The notes: a model not told the origin generated them from the sequence alone. DNA of 11,853 nucleotides from X23 sp050251575 (GCA_050251575.1 JBFWMP010000086.1:1-11853), one strand, 5' to 3'; counted from the first letter of the stretch, positions 1-6,583 are shown. A program made the numbers and translations.

Positions 1-55
1 GATTAGGAGACATCAAGATATGAGAGTAACAAGCTCGCCTACCTGGCAGTCATAA
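1..55 (+). CDS. Possible 3' end of an upstream gene (frame uncertain)
   Basis: One plus-strand frame is open from base 2 to a TAA at 53-55 and would end in ...RVTSSPTWQS. A second frame ends at a TGA at 21-23 (...LGDIKI). Either could be the C-terminus of a gene lying mostly off the left edge. Too little is present to choose between frames or recognise a family. The distance to the next start (about 90 bases) and the palindrome in that gap suggest the aldo/keto reductase begins its own transcription unit. Confidence 0.3.
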   Translation, partial: IRRHQDMRVTSSPTWQS

Positions 56-73
56 TTTATTCAAGACAGTGCT

Positions 74-92
74 TCAGATGTAATACATCTGA
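74..92. promoter_or_regulatory. 19-bp palindrome, candidate GntR-family operator
   Basis: TCAGATGTAATACATCTGA is a perfect inverted repeat with 9-base arms around a central A. The core GTAATAC fits the general GT-Nx-AC pattern described for GntR-family operators, which often control sugar-acid operons. It lies 55 bases before the start of the aldo/keto reductase, where a repressor could block transcription. No regulator gene is visible, so the family assignment is an inference. A stem-loop role in RNA is the alternative. Confidence 0.5.
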
Positions 93-146
93 TTTAAATA
101 AATTATCATAAATAAAATGAAAATGAAGGTATGGAGGTAAACGAAT

Positions 147-998
147 ATGTTTAAAAAACTAACTGATTTCTATTTGCTAAACAATGGAGTCCAAATTCCA
201 TGTGTGGGCTTCGGTACATGGCAGACTCCTGATGGAGAAACTGCGGTTATGGCTGTGAAAACAGCGATTGAAAAAGGGTATCGCCACATCGATGCAGCGG
301 CCTGTTACAAGAATGAAGTCGGTGTTGGCAAAGGTATTATAGAATCTGGAATCAATAGAAAAGATTTGTTTATTACCAGCAAAGTTTGGAATCCTGATCG
401 CGGCTATGAGAAGACTCTGCTTGCGTTTGAAAAAACGGTGAACGATTTGCAGCTAGACTATCTTGATTTATACCTCATTCACTGGCCAGCTTCATCTTCT
501 CGTTTTCCGAATTGGGATGAGATTAATCTGCAAACCTGGAAAGCGATTACAGAGCTTTATAAGGCTGGGCGTATCCGTGCTATTGGTGTATCAAACTGCC
601 TCCCGCATCATATGGCGTCTCTGATGGAAACCGAAGTCCCGCCGATGGTGAATCAGATTGAATTCCATCCGGGGCAGATGCAGAAAGAAACTCTTCAATA
701 CTGCAACGAAAATAGTGTTTTGGTTGAAGCATGGAGCCCTCTGGGCACAGGAGCAATGCTGTCAAATCCGACGCTTATACAAATTGCAGCAAAGTACCAA
801 AAATCTGTCGCACAGCTATGTATTCGTTGGTGCCTGCAGAATGGCGTATTGCCATTGCCAAAGTCTATAACCCCTTCCCGTATTGAAGAAAACACAAAGG
901 TATTTGATTTTGTTATTTCTGAAGAAGATATGACAGTCATCAATTCTATGGAATATTTTGCTGGATCAGGAAACCATCCTGATAAAGTAGATTTTTGA
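147..998 (+). CDS. Aldo/keto reductase (AKR superfamily)
   Basis: Cytosolic NAD(P)H-dependent carbonyl reductase of 283 residues, a typical length for the family. The AKR catalytic tetrad is visible: D49 and Y54 in HIDAAACY, K79 in TSKVW and H112 in LIHWP. Other family marks are GFGTW near the N-terminus, GRIRAIGVSN, NQIEFHP, and the cofactor-binding stretch LPKSITPSRIEEN near the C-terminus. The start is set by GGAGG at 133-137, nine bases before the ATG. It is the first of three same-strand genes; the other two resemble sugar-acid enzymes, so its substrate is probably an aldehyde or keto form of a sugar or uronate. The exact substrate cannot be read from sequence. The gap to the next gene is 110 bases with no clear terminator. 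Confidence 0.93.
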   Translation: MFKKLTDFYLLNNGVQIPCVGFGTWQTPDGETAVMAVKTAIEKGYRHIDAAACYKNEVGVGKGIIESGINRKDLFITSKVWNPDRGYEKTLLAFEKTVNDLQLDYLDLYLIHWPASSSRFPNWDEINLQTWKAITELYKAGRIRAIGVSNCLPHHMASLMETEVPPMVNQIEFHPGQMQKETLQYCNENSVLVEAWSPLGTGAMLSNPTLIQIAAKYQKSVAQLCIRWCLQNGVLPLPKSITPSRIEENTKVFDFVISEEDMTVINSMEYFAGSGNHPDKVDF

Positions 999-1108
999 TA
1001 TAACTGTCTCAATGATAGAATTAAGCATAAGAAGATAAGCACTCATATTAAGTAGTAAGAGCAAGTTAGCAAAAATTAAACAATAACAATAATTCAAGGA
1101 GGGAAAAA

Positions 1109-2125
1109 ATGAGAAAGGTATCTTTTGATGAATTGAAAGCAACATTTAAAGAAATATTGTTAAGCAGGGGGCTTTCTGATAAGAAAGCAGATATAGCGGC
1201 ACAGAATTTTGCTGAGACCAGCGCGGATGGTATATACTCCCACGGAGTGAATAGATTCCCAAGGGCTGTTTCAAATATTGATGATGGTGTTATTGATATC
1301 AATGCCGAACCTGAATGTGTTAGTGCTTTTGGAGCTTTTGAACGCTGGGATGGCAATCTGGGTATGGGAAATTACAATGCTTTTCTTGCAATGAATCGTG
1401 CATGTGAGCTTGCTAAGGAACACGGTGTAGGTATCGTTGCGATGAAAAATACTAATCACTGGATGAGAGGCGGTGCTTACGGCTGGCAGGCTGCAGATAA
1501 TGGCATGCTGGGAATATGCTGGACAAATACGTGGCCTAATATGCCGGCGTGGGGCGGCTTAGAACAGAAGCTTGGTAATAATCCATTTATTATGGCTGTA
1601 CCAAAGCAGAATGGCCATCATATGGTACTTGATATGGCAGTTAGCCAGTATGCTTATGGAAAGGTTGAATTTTTGTATATGAAGGGAGAACAGCTGCCAT
1701 ATCCAGGAGGCTGGGATACAAAAGGAAACTTGACCACTGACCCTGCGGAAATTATGAAGTCAAAAAGATTTCTCCCTGTAGGCTATTGGAAGGGTTCCGG
1801 TATGTCAATACTGATGGATGTCTTTGCTAATGCTTTGGCTGCAGGCTATCTTGTGAATGAAGTTAAAAGCAAGTTCGGTGGTGAAGAAATGGGTCTGACA
1901 CAATTCTTTATGGCTATCAATCCCAGAGTTATGGATACTCCGGAATATACAGACAGTGTTATTGACCGTGTGGTAGAGGACATAAAAGCATCTACACCAG
2001 AGACAGAGGGAGGAAAAATATTCTATCCTGGTGAGATAGAAGTTATAACAAGAGAAGATCACATGAAGAACGGAATCCCTGTTCTTGATGAAGTCTGGGA
2101 TAAGATTCAGGCATTGAAAAAATAG
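1109..2125 (+). CDS. dlgD: 2,3-diketo-L-gulonate reductase / 3-dehydro-L-gulonate 2-dehydrogenase (Ldh2 family)
   Basis: A 338-residue member of the malate/L-lactate dehydrogenase (Ldh2) fold, which is distinct from classical Rossmann lactate dehydrogenases. It follows E. coli YiaK/DlgD closely through most of its length as I recall that sequence: YSHGVNRFPR (with catalytic His at 45), NANHWMRGG-like NTNHWMRGGAYGWQAA, GICWTN, and LPVGYWKGSGMSI. The known enzyme interconverts 2,3-diketo-L-gulonate and 3-keto-L-gulonate with NAD(P)H in sugar-acid catabolism. AGGAGGG at 1097-1103 fixes the ATG start. It sits between an aldo/keto reductase and an aldolase-like gene, which supports a sugar-acid pathway. 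The true substrate may be a related 2-keto acid, so the gene symbol indicates the closest known family member. Confidence 0.85.
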   Translation: MRKVSFDELKATFKEILLSRGLSDKKADIAAQNFAETSADGIYSHGVNRFPRAVSNIDDGVIDINAEPECVSAFGAFERWDGNLGMGNYNAFLAMNRACELAKEHGVGIVAMKNTNHWMRGGAYGWQAADNGMLGICWTNTWPNMPAWGGLEQKLGNNPFIMAVPKQNGHHMVLDMAVSQYAYGKVEFLYMKGEQLPYPGGWDTKGNLTTDPAEIMKSKRFLPVGYWKGSGMSILMDVFANALAAGYLVNEVKSKFGGEEMGLTQFFMAINPRVMDTPEYTDSVIDRVVEDIKASTPETEGGKIFYPGEIEVITREDHMKNGIPVLDEVWDKIQALKK

Positions 2126-2226
2126 TTATCCTATTTAGACTTGGTTGACTGATAGAGTTAAATCATATGCTTTGAAAAGTTAAAAATAAATATATAAAAT
2201 GAATGATGAGAGAGGTATAAAATAAT

Positions 2227-3006
2227 ATGGAAAACAAATTGAGACAACTTCTTAACGAAAACAAGCCAACCGTTGCTACACGCATTTCAAGTGTATGGCC
2301 CACAGTTGCAGAAGCAATTGGAGCAACTGGACAATATGATTATGTGGAGTTTTTAGCTGAGTATTCACCCTATTCGCTTCTTGACTTCGAAAATTTTGCA
2401 CGTGCATGTGAACTGCATGGAATGGGATCAATTATTAAAGTGGATTTCCAAAACAGAGCTTATGTAGCACAGAAGGCATTAGCAGCCGGTTTCCAGGGCG
2501 TTCTCTTTACGGATTGCAAGACTGCTGAAGAAGTCCGTGAGTGTATATATGTAACCATGCCGGACTGTCCCGAGTATAAAGGTCGTATGGGTTACCCTAA
2601 TAACAGGTGGATTGGTTACAACCCAGATTCCAAACAGCTTGATTATGCTGATATGGCGGCAAGGTCTGTACGTTTGTTTATGATAGAGAAGAAAGAAGCA
2701 GTAGAGAATATTGAAGAAATTTGTAAAGTTCCAGGAGTAGACATGATCCAGTTTGGCCCATCGGACTATTCTATGAGTATGGGCAAGAACACAGCTGATA
2801 ACTTTGAGAACTTTAAGGCTGCCGAAAGACATTGTATCGAAGTTGCATTGGCAAATGGTATTCAGCCTAGATGTGAAATCTATTCTCCTGGGGACTATGA
2901 ATATTATAAAAAACTTGGGGTCAAACATATTTGTCTTGGAGATCAAATGAAGGTATTGGTTTCGTATTGGAACAAAGAAGGAAATGCTCTCAGAAAGAGC
3001 TTATAG
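2227..3006 (+). CDS. HpcH/HpaI-family aldolase-like protein with altered active site
   Basis: A 259-residue TIM-barrel protein of the HpcH/HpaI class II pyruvate aldolase family, whose usual members cleave 4-hydroxy-2-keto acids or 2-keto-3-deoxy-glucarate. Family marks are the AALAAGFQGVLFTDCKTAEEV-like barrel segment (around 81-103), GRMGY (119-123), MIEKKEAVENIEEI, and GPSDYSMSMG. The two metal ligands appear intact as E154 and D180. The catalytic Asp/His pair of canonical enzymes (IDGEH) is replaced by FLAEY, with Leu at 43 and Tyr at 46, and the catalytic Arg near position 70 is Lys71. It may therefore catalyse a different reaction or act on an unusual substrate. AGAGG at 2211-2215 precedes the ATG. 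It lies 101 bases after dlgD in what looks like one operon. Confidence 0.82.
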   Translation: MENKLRQLLNENKPTVATRISSVWPTVAEAIGATGQYDYVEFLAEYSPYSLLDFENFARACELHGMGSIIKVDFQNRAYVAQKALAAGFQGVLFTDCKTAEEVRECIYVTMPDCPEYKGRMGYPNNRWIGYNPDSKQLDYADMAARSVRLFMIEKKEAVENIEEICKVPGVDMIQFGPSDYSMSMGKNTADNFENFKAAERHCIEVALANGIQPRCEIYSPGDYEYYKKLGVKHICLGDQMKVLVSYWNKEGNALRKSL

Positions 3007-3020
3007 TATTGACTTTCTCG

Positions 3021-3064
3021 GCTGCTTCTTGGTAATTTTCTAAACAAAAGTTATTAAGAGCAGC
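3021..3064 (+). terminator. Imperfect stem-loop, possible end of the sugar-acid operon
   Basis: GCTGCT at 3021-3026 pairs with AGCAGC at 3059-3064, and CTT/AAG extends the stem past one bulged base. The interior is AT-rich and partly pairable. It begins 14 bases after the aldolase stop codon and is followed by TTATTTAAT rather than a clean T-tract, so it is a weak intrinsic terminator at best. Confidence 0.4.
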
Positions 3065-3329
3065 TTATTTAATACTGCTAAAGGGAGGTTATAACCTATC
3101 AGCTTACATAATACTTAATGAAATTGTTATTATCACTTTCGAATAATTTGTTAATTTTGTTTATACTTTATTGAACCACTATGTCTATGATGATTTTAAA
3201 TCTTCAAGATAAGTATAAATTATAAGTACAAATTTTTGTTAAAGAAATAATATCGGCTATAAGGATATAACAGAAGGTAGTAAGATGCAATATAAAGAGT
3301 ATGGAAGTTACTATCACCTAAATAATGTG
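3065..3329. other. Intergenic stretch without a supported gene
   Basis: This AT-rich stretch carries only very short open frames. One (3285-3335, MQYKEYGSYYHLNNVL) has AGAAGG seven bases before its ATG. It runs into the -35 element of the next promoter and I do not recognise it; it could be a leader or the stub of a lost gene. A small palindrome, GGTTATAACC, lies at 3087-3096 just after GGGAGG. Nothing else stands out. Confidence 0.5.
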
Positions 3330-3358
3330 TTGTAAAGAATAAATATATATGGTATCAT
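3330..3358 (+). promoter_or_regulatory. Candidate sigma-A promoter for the leader peptide and MFS exporter
   Basis: TTGTAA at 3330-3335 and TATCAT at 3353-3358 are separated by 17 bases. They match the -35 and -10 consensus at four and five of six positions. Transcription would begin near 3365, about 14 bases before the ribosome binding site of the leader ORF. The resulting leader transcript would be about 460 bases long before the MFS start codon. Confidence 0.55.
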
Positions 3359-3394
3359 AAAAATGATTTTAAATGAACGGAGGGTTGCTTAAGA

Positions 3395-3442
3395 ATGGGT
3401 ACTTTCTATATTAGAATCCGGTTTAATACTTTTTGTAACTAA
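3395..3442 (+). CDS. Leader peptide with Arg-X-Arg (macrolide arrest) motif
   Basis: A 15-codon ORF encodes MGTFYIRIRFNTFCN. GGAGGG at 3379-3384 lies ten bases before the ATG, so it is likely translated. Residues 7-9 are R-I-R, the +X+ motif at which macrolide-bound ribosomes are known to stall. The run RIRFNTF resembles RLRFPTL of the ErmD leader peptide (MTHSMRLRFPTLNQ, from memory), and the MefA leader MTASMRLK has the same logic. Downstream are terminator-like hairpins and a Mef-like exporter, as expected for drug-induced attenuation. The inferred role is sensing of macrolide-type antibiotics. Function rests on the motif and context, since a peptide this short cannot be proved by homology alone. 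Confidence 0.65.
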   Translation: MGTFYIRIRFNTFCN

Positions 3443-3562
3443 TTTAATAGTGCTTAAAGGCTCTGCTTATGTGTAGAGTAATCGGGATTGGTCTGCCTAT
3501 TTTTAAGAAACCTTATTAACGATAGACAATGAATATTGTGATTGTATAGACAGAAGTACGTT

Positions 3563-3592
3563 AAAGAGGGTAGGATAAATCTGCCCTCTTTT
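3563..3592 (+). terminator. Attenuator-type terminator in the MFS leader
   Basis: AAAGAGGGTAG (3563-3573) pairs with CTGCCCTCTTT (3581-3591) through 11 base pairs including one G-U, around a 7-base loop. The T-tract is short (TTTT at 3589-3592), then CATG. It lies 120 bases after the leader ORF stop and 234 bases before the MFS start. This is the strongest hairpin of the leader and the natural candidate for a regulated terminator. Confidence 0.65.
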
Positions 3593-3689
3593 CATGTGTC
3601 TTGAAATAGAATGATATTAATTAAATGGAAATTATTCTTTGTGTGAGCATGTGTTTAATCAATAAGGGCAACTAATTGTTGAAAGGCTT

Positions 3690-3707
3690 AAAAAGGTTTT
3701 CCTTTTT
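3690..3707 (+). promoter_or_regulatory. Small hairpin in the MFS leader
   Basis: AAAAAGG (3690-3696) and CCTTTTT (3701-3707) form a 7-bp stem with a TTTT loop. AGGCT at 3684-3688, just before it, is complementary to AGCCT at 3749-3753 in the next hairpin, so it could take part in an alternative fold. The helix is weak and its role is uncertain. Confidence 0.4.
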
Positions 3708-3737
3708 GTTTACCGTATATTTCCCGTTTACTTATTG

Positions 3738-3766
3738 CACAGGTAGCCAGCCTGTGTTTTTTATTT
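3738..3766 (+). terminator. Intrinsic terminator directly upstream of the MFS gene
   Basis: CACAGG (3738-3743) pairs with CCTGTG (3751-3756) around a 7-base loop and is followed by TTTTTTATTT. It ends about 60 bases before the MFS start codon on the same strand. A terminator here makes sense only if it is sometimes read through, which supports control of the exporter by transcription attenuation. Confidence 0.65.
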
Positions 3767-3826
3767 CAAATGAAGATGAATGCAAGAAGCTGGACTATTT
3801 ATAAAGATATATGGAGGACAATATTT

Positions 3827-5062
3827 ATGTCTATAGAAAAAACAATGAATATGAATGAAACTTGGAAGAAAAGAATAATACTCTTTCTGGCTAGTCAGAC
3901 TATATCGCTTTTTGGGTCGTCACTGGTTCAGTATGCGATTGGATGGTATATTACATTAAGGACACAATCGGGAGTAATGATGGCGATATCCATTATTTGT
4001 GGGTTTTTGCCTGCCTTTTTCATTTCTCCGTTTGCGGGGGTGTGGGCTGACCGTTATAATCGTAAAACACTCATTATTTTGTCAGATTCCATCATTGGAA
4101 TATCAACCCTTATTTTAGCCATAGTGTTTTTTATGGGATACGACTCGATATGGCTGCTTTTTGTGGTCTCTGCCATTCGAGCACTCGGGACGGGAGTTCA
4201 AACGCCGGCGATAGGTGCCTTTCTTCCGCAGCTTGTGCCGGAGGAACAGCTTACTCGGGTGAATGCAATCAACAGCAGCATACAATCAATGGTTATGTTG
4301 ATATCTCCTATGTTAAGCGGATTGCTTCTAACAGTAGCTACCATTGAAGCAATCATGTTTATTGATGTTATTACCGCAATTATAGCAGTTTCGATATTGT
4401 TTCTATTTTTACATGTGCCTGCTCATATGAAAGCTTTAAGCACGGAGTCTATCAGTTATTTTAACGATATGATTCAAGGCTACAATTATATCAAGAATCA
4501 CGGGTTTATCAAGGAAATCTTTTTATTTTGTGCAATTTTCTTTATAGCCGCTGCACCTGCTGCATTTTTAACACCTTTGCAGGTTACACGAAGTTTTGGT
4601 GATGATGTTTGGCGCTTAACAGCAATTGAGATTGTCTTTTCCGGTGGTATGATGGTTGGGGGTGTAGTAATGGCTTCCTGGGGTGGCTTTAGGAATAAAA
4701 CTCATACAATGGTGCTGTCAACCCTTATTACCGGACTTTGTACTTTTGCACTTGGAGTTATCCCTGTATTTTGGATCTATCTGATTTTTATGGGATTGAT
4801 AGGGGTTTCAATGCCGTTTTTTAATACACCGTTTACAGTTTTATTGCAGCAAAAAGTAGAAGAAAATTTTTTAGGAAGAGTATTTGGTGTTTTCAGCATG
4901 ATAGCAAGTATTATGATGCCGCTGGGAATGCTTATATTCGGACCGGCAGCCGATTATATAAAGATAGAATGGTTGCTGATAGGAACCGGTTTACTACTGT
5001 CTGTTGAGAGTCTTTTCATGTTAGGGAGTAAAGTGTTAATTGAAGCAGGAAAATCAACCTAA
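3827..5062 (+). CDS. MFS multidrug/macrolide-type efflux transporter (Mef-like, MFS_3)
   Basis: An integral membrane drug/proton antiporter of 411 residues with about 12 predicted membrane segments. Landmarks shared with Mef(A)-type macrolide exporters include FLPAFFISPFAGVWADRYNRK (loop 2-3 motif), IRALGTGVQTPA, the near-exact LVPEEQLTR, and LGRVF plus PLG in the C-terminal half. The chosen ATG is at 3827, where GGAGG (3813-3817) lies nine bases upstream. The frame stays open to an ATG at 3770, but that one has no ribosome binding site and abuts a terminator T-tract. The long leader with an Arg-X-Arg peptide and terminator hairpins suggests induction by a ribosome-targeting drug. The substrate is inferred; a divergent member may export something else. 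Confidence 0.88.
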   Translation: MSIEKTMNMNETWKKRIILFLASQTISLFGSSLVQYAIGWYITLRTQSGVMMAISIICGFLPAFFISPFAGVWADRYNRKTLIILSDSIIGISTLILAIVFFMGYDSIWLLFVVSAIRALGTGVQTPAIGAFLPQLVPEEQLTRVNAINSSIQSMVMLISPMLSGLLLTVATIEAIMFIDVITAIIAVSILFLFLHVPAHMKALSTESISYFNDMIQGYNYIKNHGFIKEIFLFCAIFFIAAAPAAFLTPLQVTRSFGDDVWRLTAIEIVFSGGMMVGGVVMASWGGFRNKTHTMVLSTLITGLCTFALGVIPVFWIYLIFMGLIGVSMPFFNTPFTVLLQQKVEENFLGRVFGVFSMIASIMMPLGMLIFGPAADYIKIEWLLIGTGLLLSVESLFMLGSKVLIEAGKST

Positions 5063-5083
5063 AAGGACAGACATAAAATATAT

Positions 5084-5102
5084 CTTTGATTATTCATCAA
5101 AG
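5084..5102. terminator. Small stem-loop after the MFS gene
   Basis: CTTTGAT (5084-5090) pairs with ATCAAAG (5096-5102) around a 5-base loop, 21 bases after the MFS stop codon. No T-tract follows on the plus strand, so termination is only possible, not shown. It is the only hairpin between the exporter and the relic. Confidence 0.35.
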
Positions 5103-5123
5103 TGTGACAGGATAAGATCCATG

Positions 5124-5229
5124 GATGACTTCCTTTTGTATCGTAAAACCCGGCTATAGTTTCTCCGGGCATCATAATACATATACTTTCCCCATCTTGT
5201 CAAAGGAGCCGATAGACTACGAGACAGCA
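5124..5229 (-). pseudogene. Relic of an FtsX-type ABC permease gene
   Basis: This stretch aligns to 11081-11188 inside the intact permease gene: by hand count 86 of 108 alignment columns are identical, with two one-base deletions in the relic. Read on the minus strand it still encodes AVS-stop-SIGSF and, after a frameshift, GESICIMMPGETIAGFYD. The intact gene reads AVSQPVGPFAEDGESTYI and continues IIPRETIAGFYN. One in-frame stop and two frameshifts mean it is dead. Similarity stops abruptly at both sides, so about 100 bases remain of a gene about 2.5 kb long. Most substitutions are transitions. It probably derives from a second, paralogous ABC exporter that once lay here, or from a partial duplication that has decayed. 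Confidence 0.85.
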
Positions 5230-5251
5230 TGTTTTCGCTTTTAAGTTATGC

Positions 5252-5280
5252 TTGACATAATTTCTTTTTGTAGGTAATAT
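5252..5280 (+). promoter_or_regulatory. Promoter for the DUF401 gene
   Basis: A perfect -35 TTGACA (5252-5257) is followed after 17 bases by TAATAT (5275-5280). Transcription would start near 5287, leaving a leader of about 64 bases. The promoter begins 23 bases beyond the permease relic, so the DUF401 gene appears to be transcribed independently of the MFS exporter. Confidence 0.65.
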
Positions 5281-5350
5281 ATAACATATTAGCATTGATT
5301 GTTTTACATAAATTTATCCACTAATATTTGAAAAGGGTTTAGGTAAAGAT

Positions 5351-6583
5351 ATGACATTAAATTTAATCTTATTTTCAATTATGGTAATTTTAACGGTTGT
5401 GCTTATGAGAAAAGGAATCAATATAGGATATGTTATGGTTATCAATGCCGTATTTATATCTGTTATTATGAGGATTCCTGTTAGTGAAGCTTCGGGATAT
5501 ATGCTTAATGGACTAATATCTGAAAGAACATTAAACATTCTTGTGCTGTTGCTTATGATAATGATTCTTGAAAATGTAATGAGAACCTCTGGAATGATAA
5601 AGCTCATGAGTGAGTCGCTTTCAAGACTAATAGGAGACAGAAGATATGTAGCCATGATTCTGCCGGCAATTATAGGGCTTCTCCCATCTGCCGGAGGTGC
5701 TAGATTTTCATGTCCTATGGTTGAAGATATATTAGGAGATTCTGTGCCTAATGAAAAGAAAGCCTTTATTAATTTTTGGTTCAGACATATAAATATGTAC
5801 AGCTTTATCTTAAGCTCCAGTGCCATATTAGCGTCCGAAATGATTGGGATAACCACAATCAATTTTTTTATAAGAATGATTCCATTTATGTTTTTGGTAA
5901 CACTTATAGGTTTTGTTTATGTTTGGAGAAATGTGCCTTCTACAGTAAATGATATGAATTCTAGCTCAACAAATATAGCCTCATTTAGTGATGACTTCAA
6001 GTCTTTCTCTTTTAATATGATGCCTATAATCTTGCTAATAGTCTTGTATGTTATTCTTCTGCCATATTCCAAGTATGCCTTACAAATAGCATTAATAGCT
6101 ATTATTGGGATTCTTTTCGTTATTAAAAAGTACACTTTAGCAAGAGTAACGAAGACCGTAAAAGAAGCCTTTAATCCAAAACTTATAATAATTATTGGTG
6201 GTGTAATGATATTCAATGAGGTATTGATAAACTCAGGAATAATGAACTATGTTCGTGACTTTATCACTCAGAACGGTATTCCTATGGTTCTAATATATTT
6301 ATTTTTTCCAATTATAGCAGGAATGCTTTCGGGCTTGGCTGTTGCCATTGTATCTCTTACCTTCCCGGTTCTGATTTCGCTCGGCATGGGAGATAATATA
6401 TGGGTATGTCTGATGGCTTATGCTGCAGGGCATCTGGGGGCAATGATAACACCTACGCATATCTGTGGTATGTTGACGGCGGATTTCTTTAATGTAAAAA
6501 TCAGCAGGGTTCTAAGGATATCTGCAATAAACATGATACCAATGTTTATTGTTATTCTAATTGGACTTATAATATTAGGGTGA
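5351..6583 (+). CDS. DUF401 family membrane protein (TIGR00529-type), function unknown
   Basis: A 410-residue protein made almost wholly of hydrophobic helices. The motif LLPSAGGARFSCPMVE (around 114-129) and the C-terminal AGHLGAMITPTHICGMLTADFF are what I recognise as DUF401, a family related to ion/organic-anion permeases such as GntP-like transporters. The short cytosolic spacer with VNDMNSSSTN splits two hydrophobic halves, as in two-domain transporters. The ribosome binding site is weak: AGGT six bases before the ATG, or AAGGG further up. The stop codon TGA (6581-6583) lies inside the inverted end of the neighbouring transposable element, so the last residues may have been set by that insertion. 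Its substrate is unknown, and nothing links it directly to the exporters around it. Confidence 0.8.
   Translation: MTLNLILFSIMVILTVVLMRKGINIGYVMVINAVFISVIMRIPVSEASGYMLNGLISERTLNILVLLLMIMILENVMRTSGMIKLMSESLSRLIGDRRYVAMILPAIIGLLPSAGGARFSCPMVEDILGDSVPNEKKAFINFWFRHINMYSFILSSSAILASEMIGITTINFFIRMIPFMFLVTLIGFVYVWRNVPSTVNDMNSSSTNIASFSDDFKSFSFNMMPIILLIVLYVILLPYSKYALQIALIAIIGILFVIKKYTLARVTKTVKEAFNPKLIIIIGGVMIFNEVLINSGIMNYVRDFITQNGIPMVLIYLFFPIIAGMLSGLAVAIVSLTFPVLISLGMGDNIWVCLMAYAAGHLGAMITPTHICGMLTADFFNVKISRVLRISAINMIPMFIVILIGLIILG

Noticed and set aside
2479..2946. Long antisense open frame across the aldolase gene
   Set aside because: It is the complement of a clear coding sequence, with no ribosome binding site or recognisable domain.
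3119..3175. Small hydrophobic ORF MKLLLSLSNNLLILFILY
   Set aside because: No ribosome binding site; AT-rich sequence readily gives such short hydrophobic frames.
3285..3335. 16-codon ORF MQYKEYGSYYHLNNVL with AGAAGG upstream
   Set aside because: It ends inside the -35 element of the leader promoter, shows no recognisable motif and could be chance; kept only as a note in the intergenic entry.
3625..3675. Second small ORF in the MFS leader (MEIILCVSMCLINKGN)
   Set aside because: It lacks any Shine-Dalgarno and has no arrest-like motif.
3770..3826. N-terminal extension of the MFS protein from the ATG at 3770
   Set aside because: No ribosome binding site precedes it, it directly follows the terminator T-tract, and the ATG at 3827 has GGAGG at ideal spacing and matches family N-termini.
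5104..5111. GTGACAGG resembling the RAYT end motif after the MFS gene
   Set aside because: Only eight bases match and the conserved GGGGACGGTTCT core is absent, so it is not a solo REP copy.
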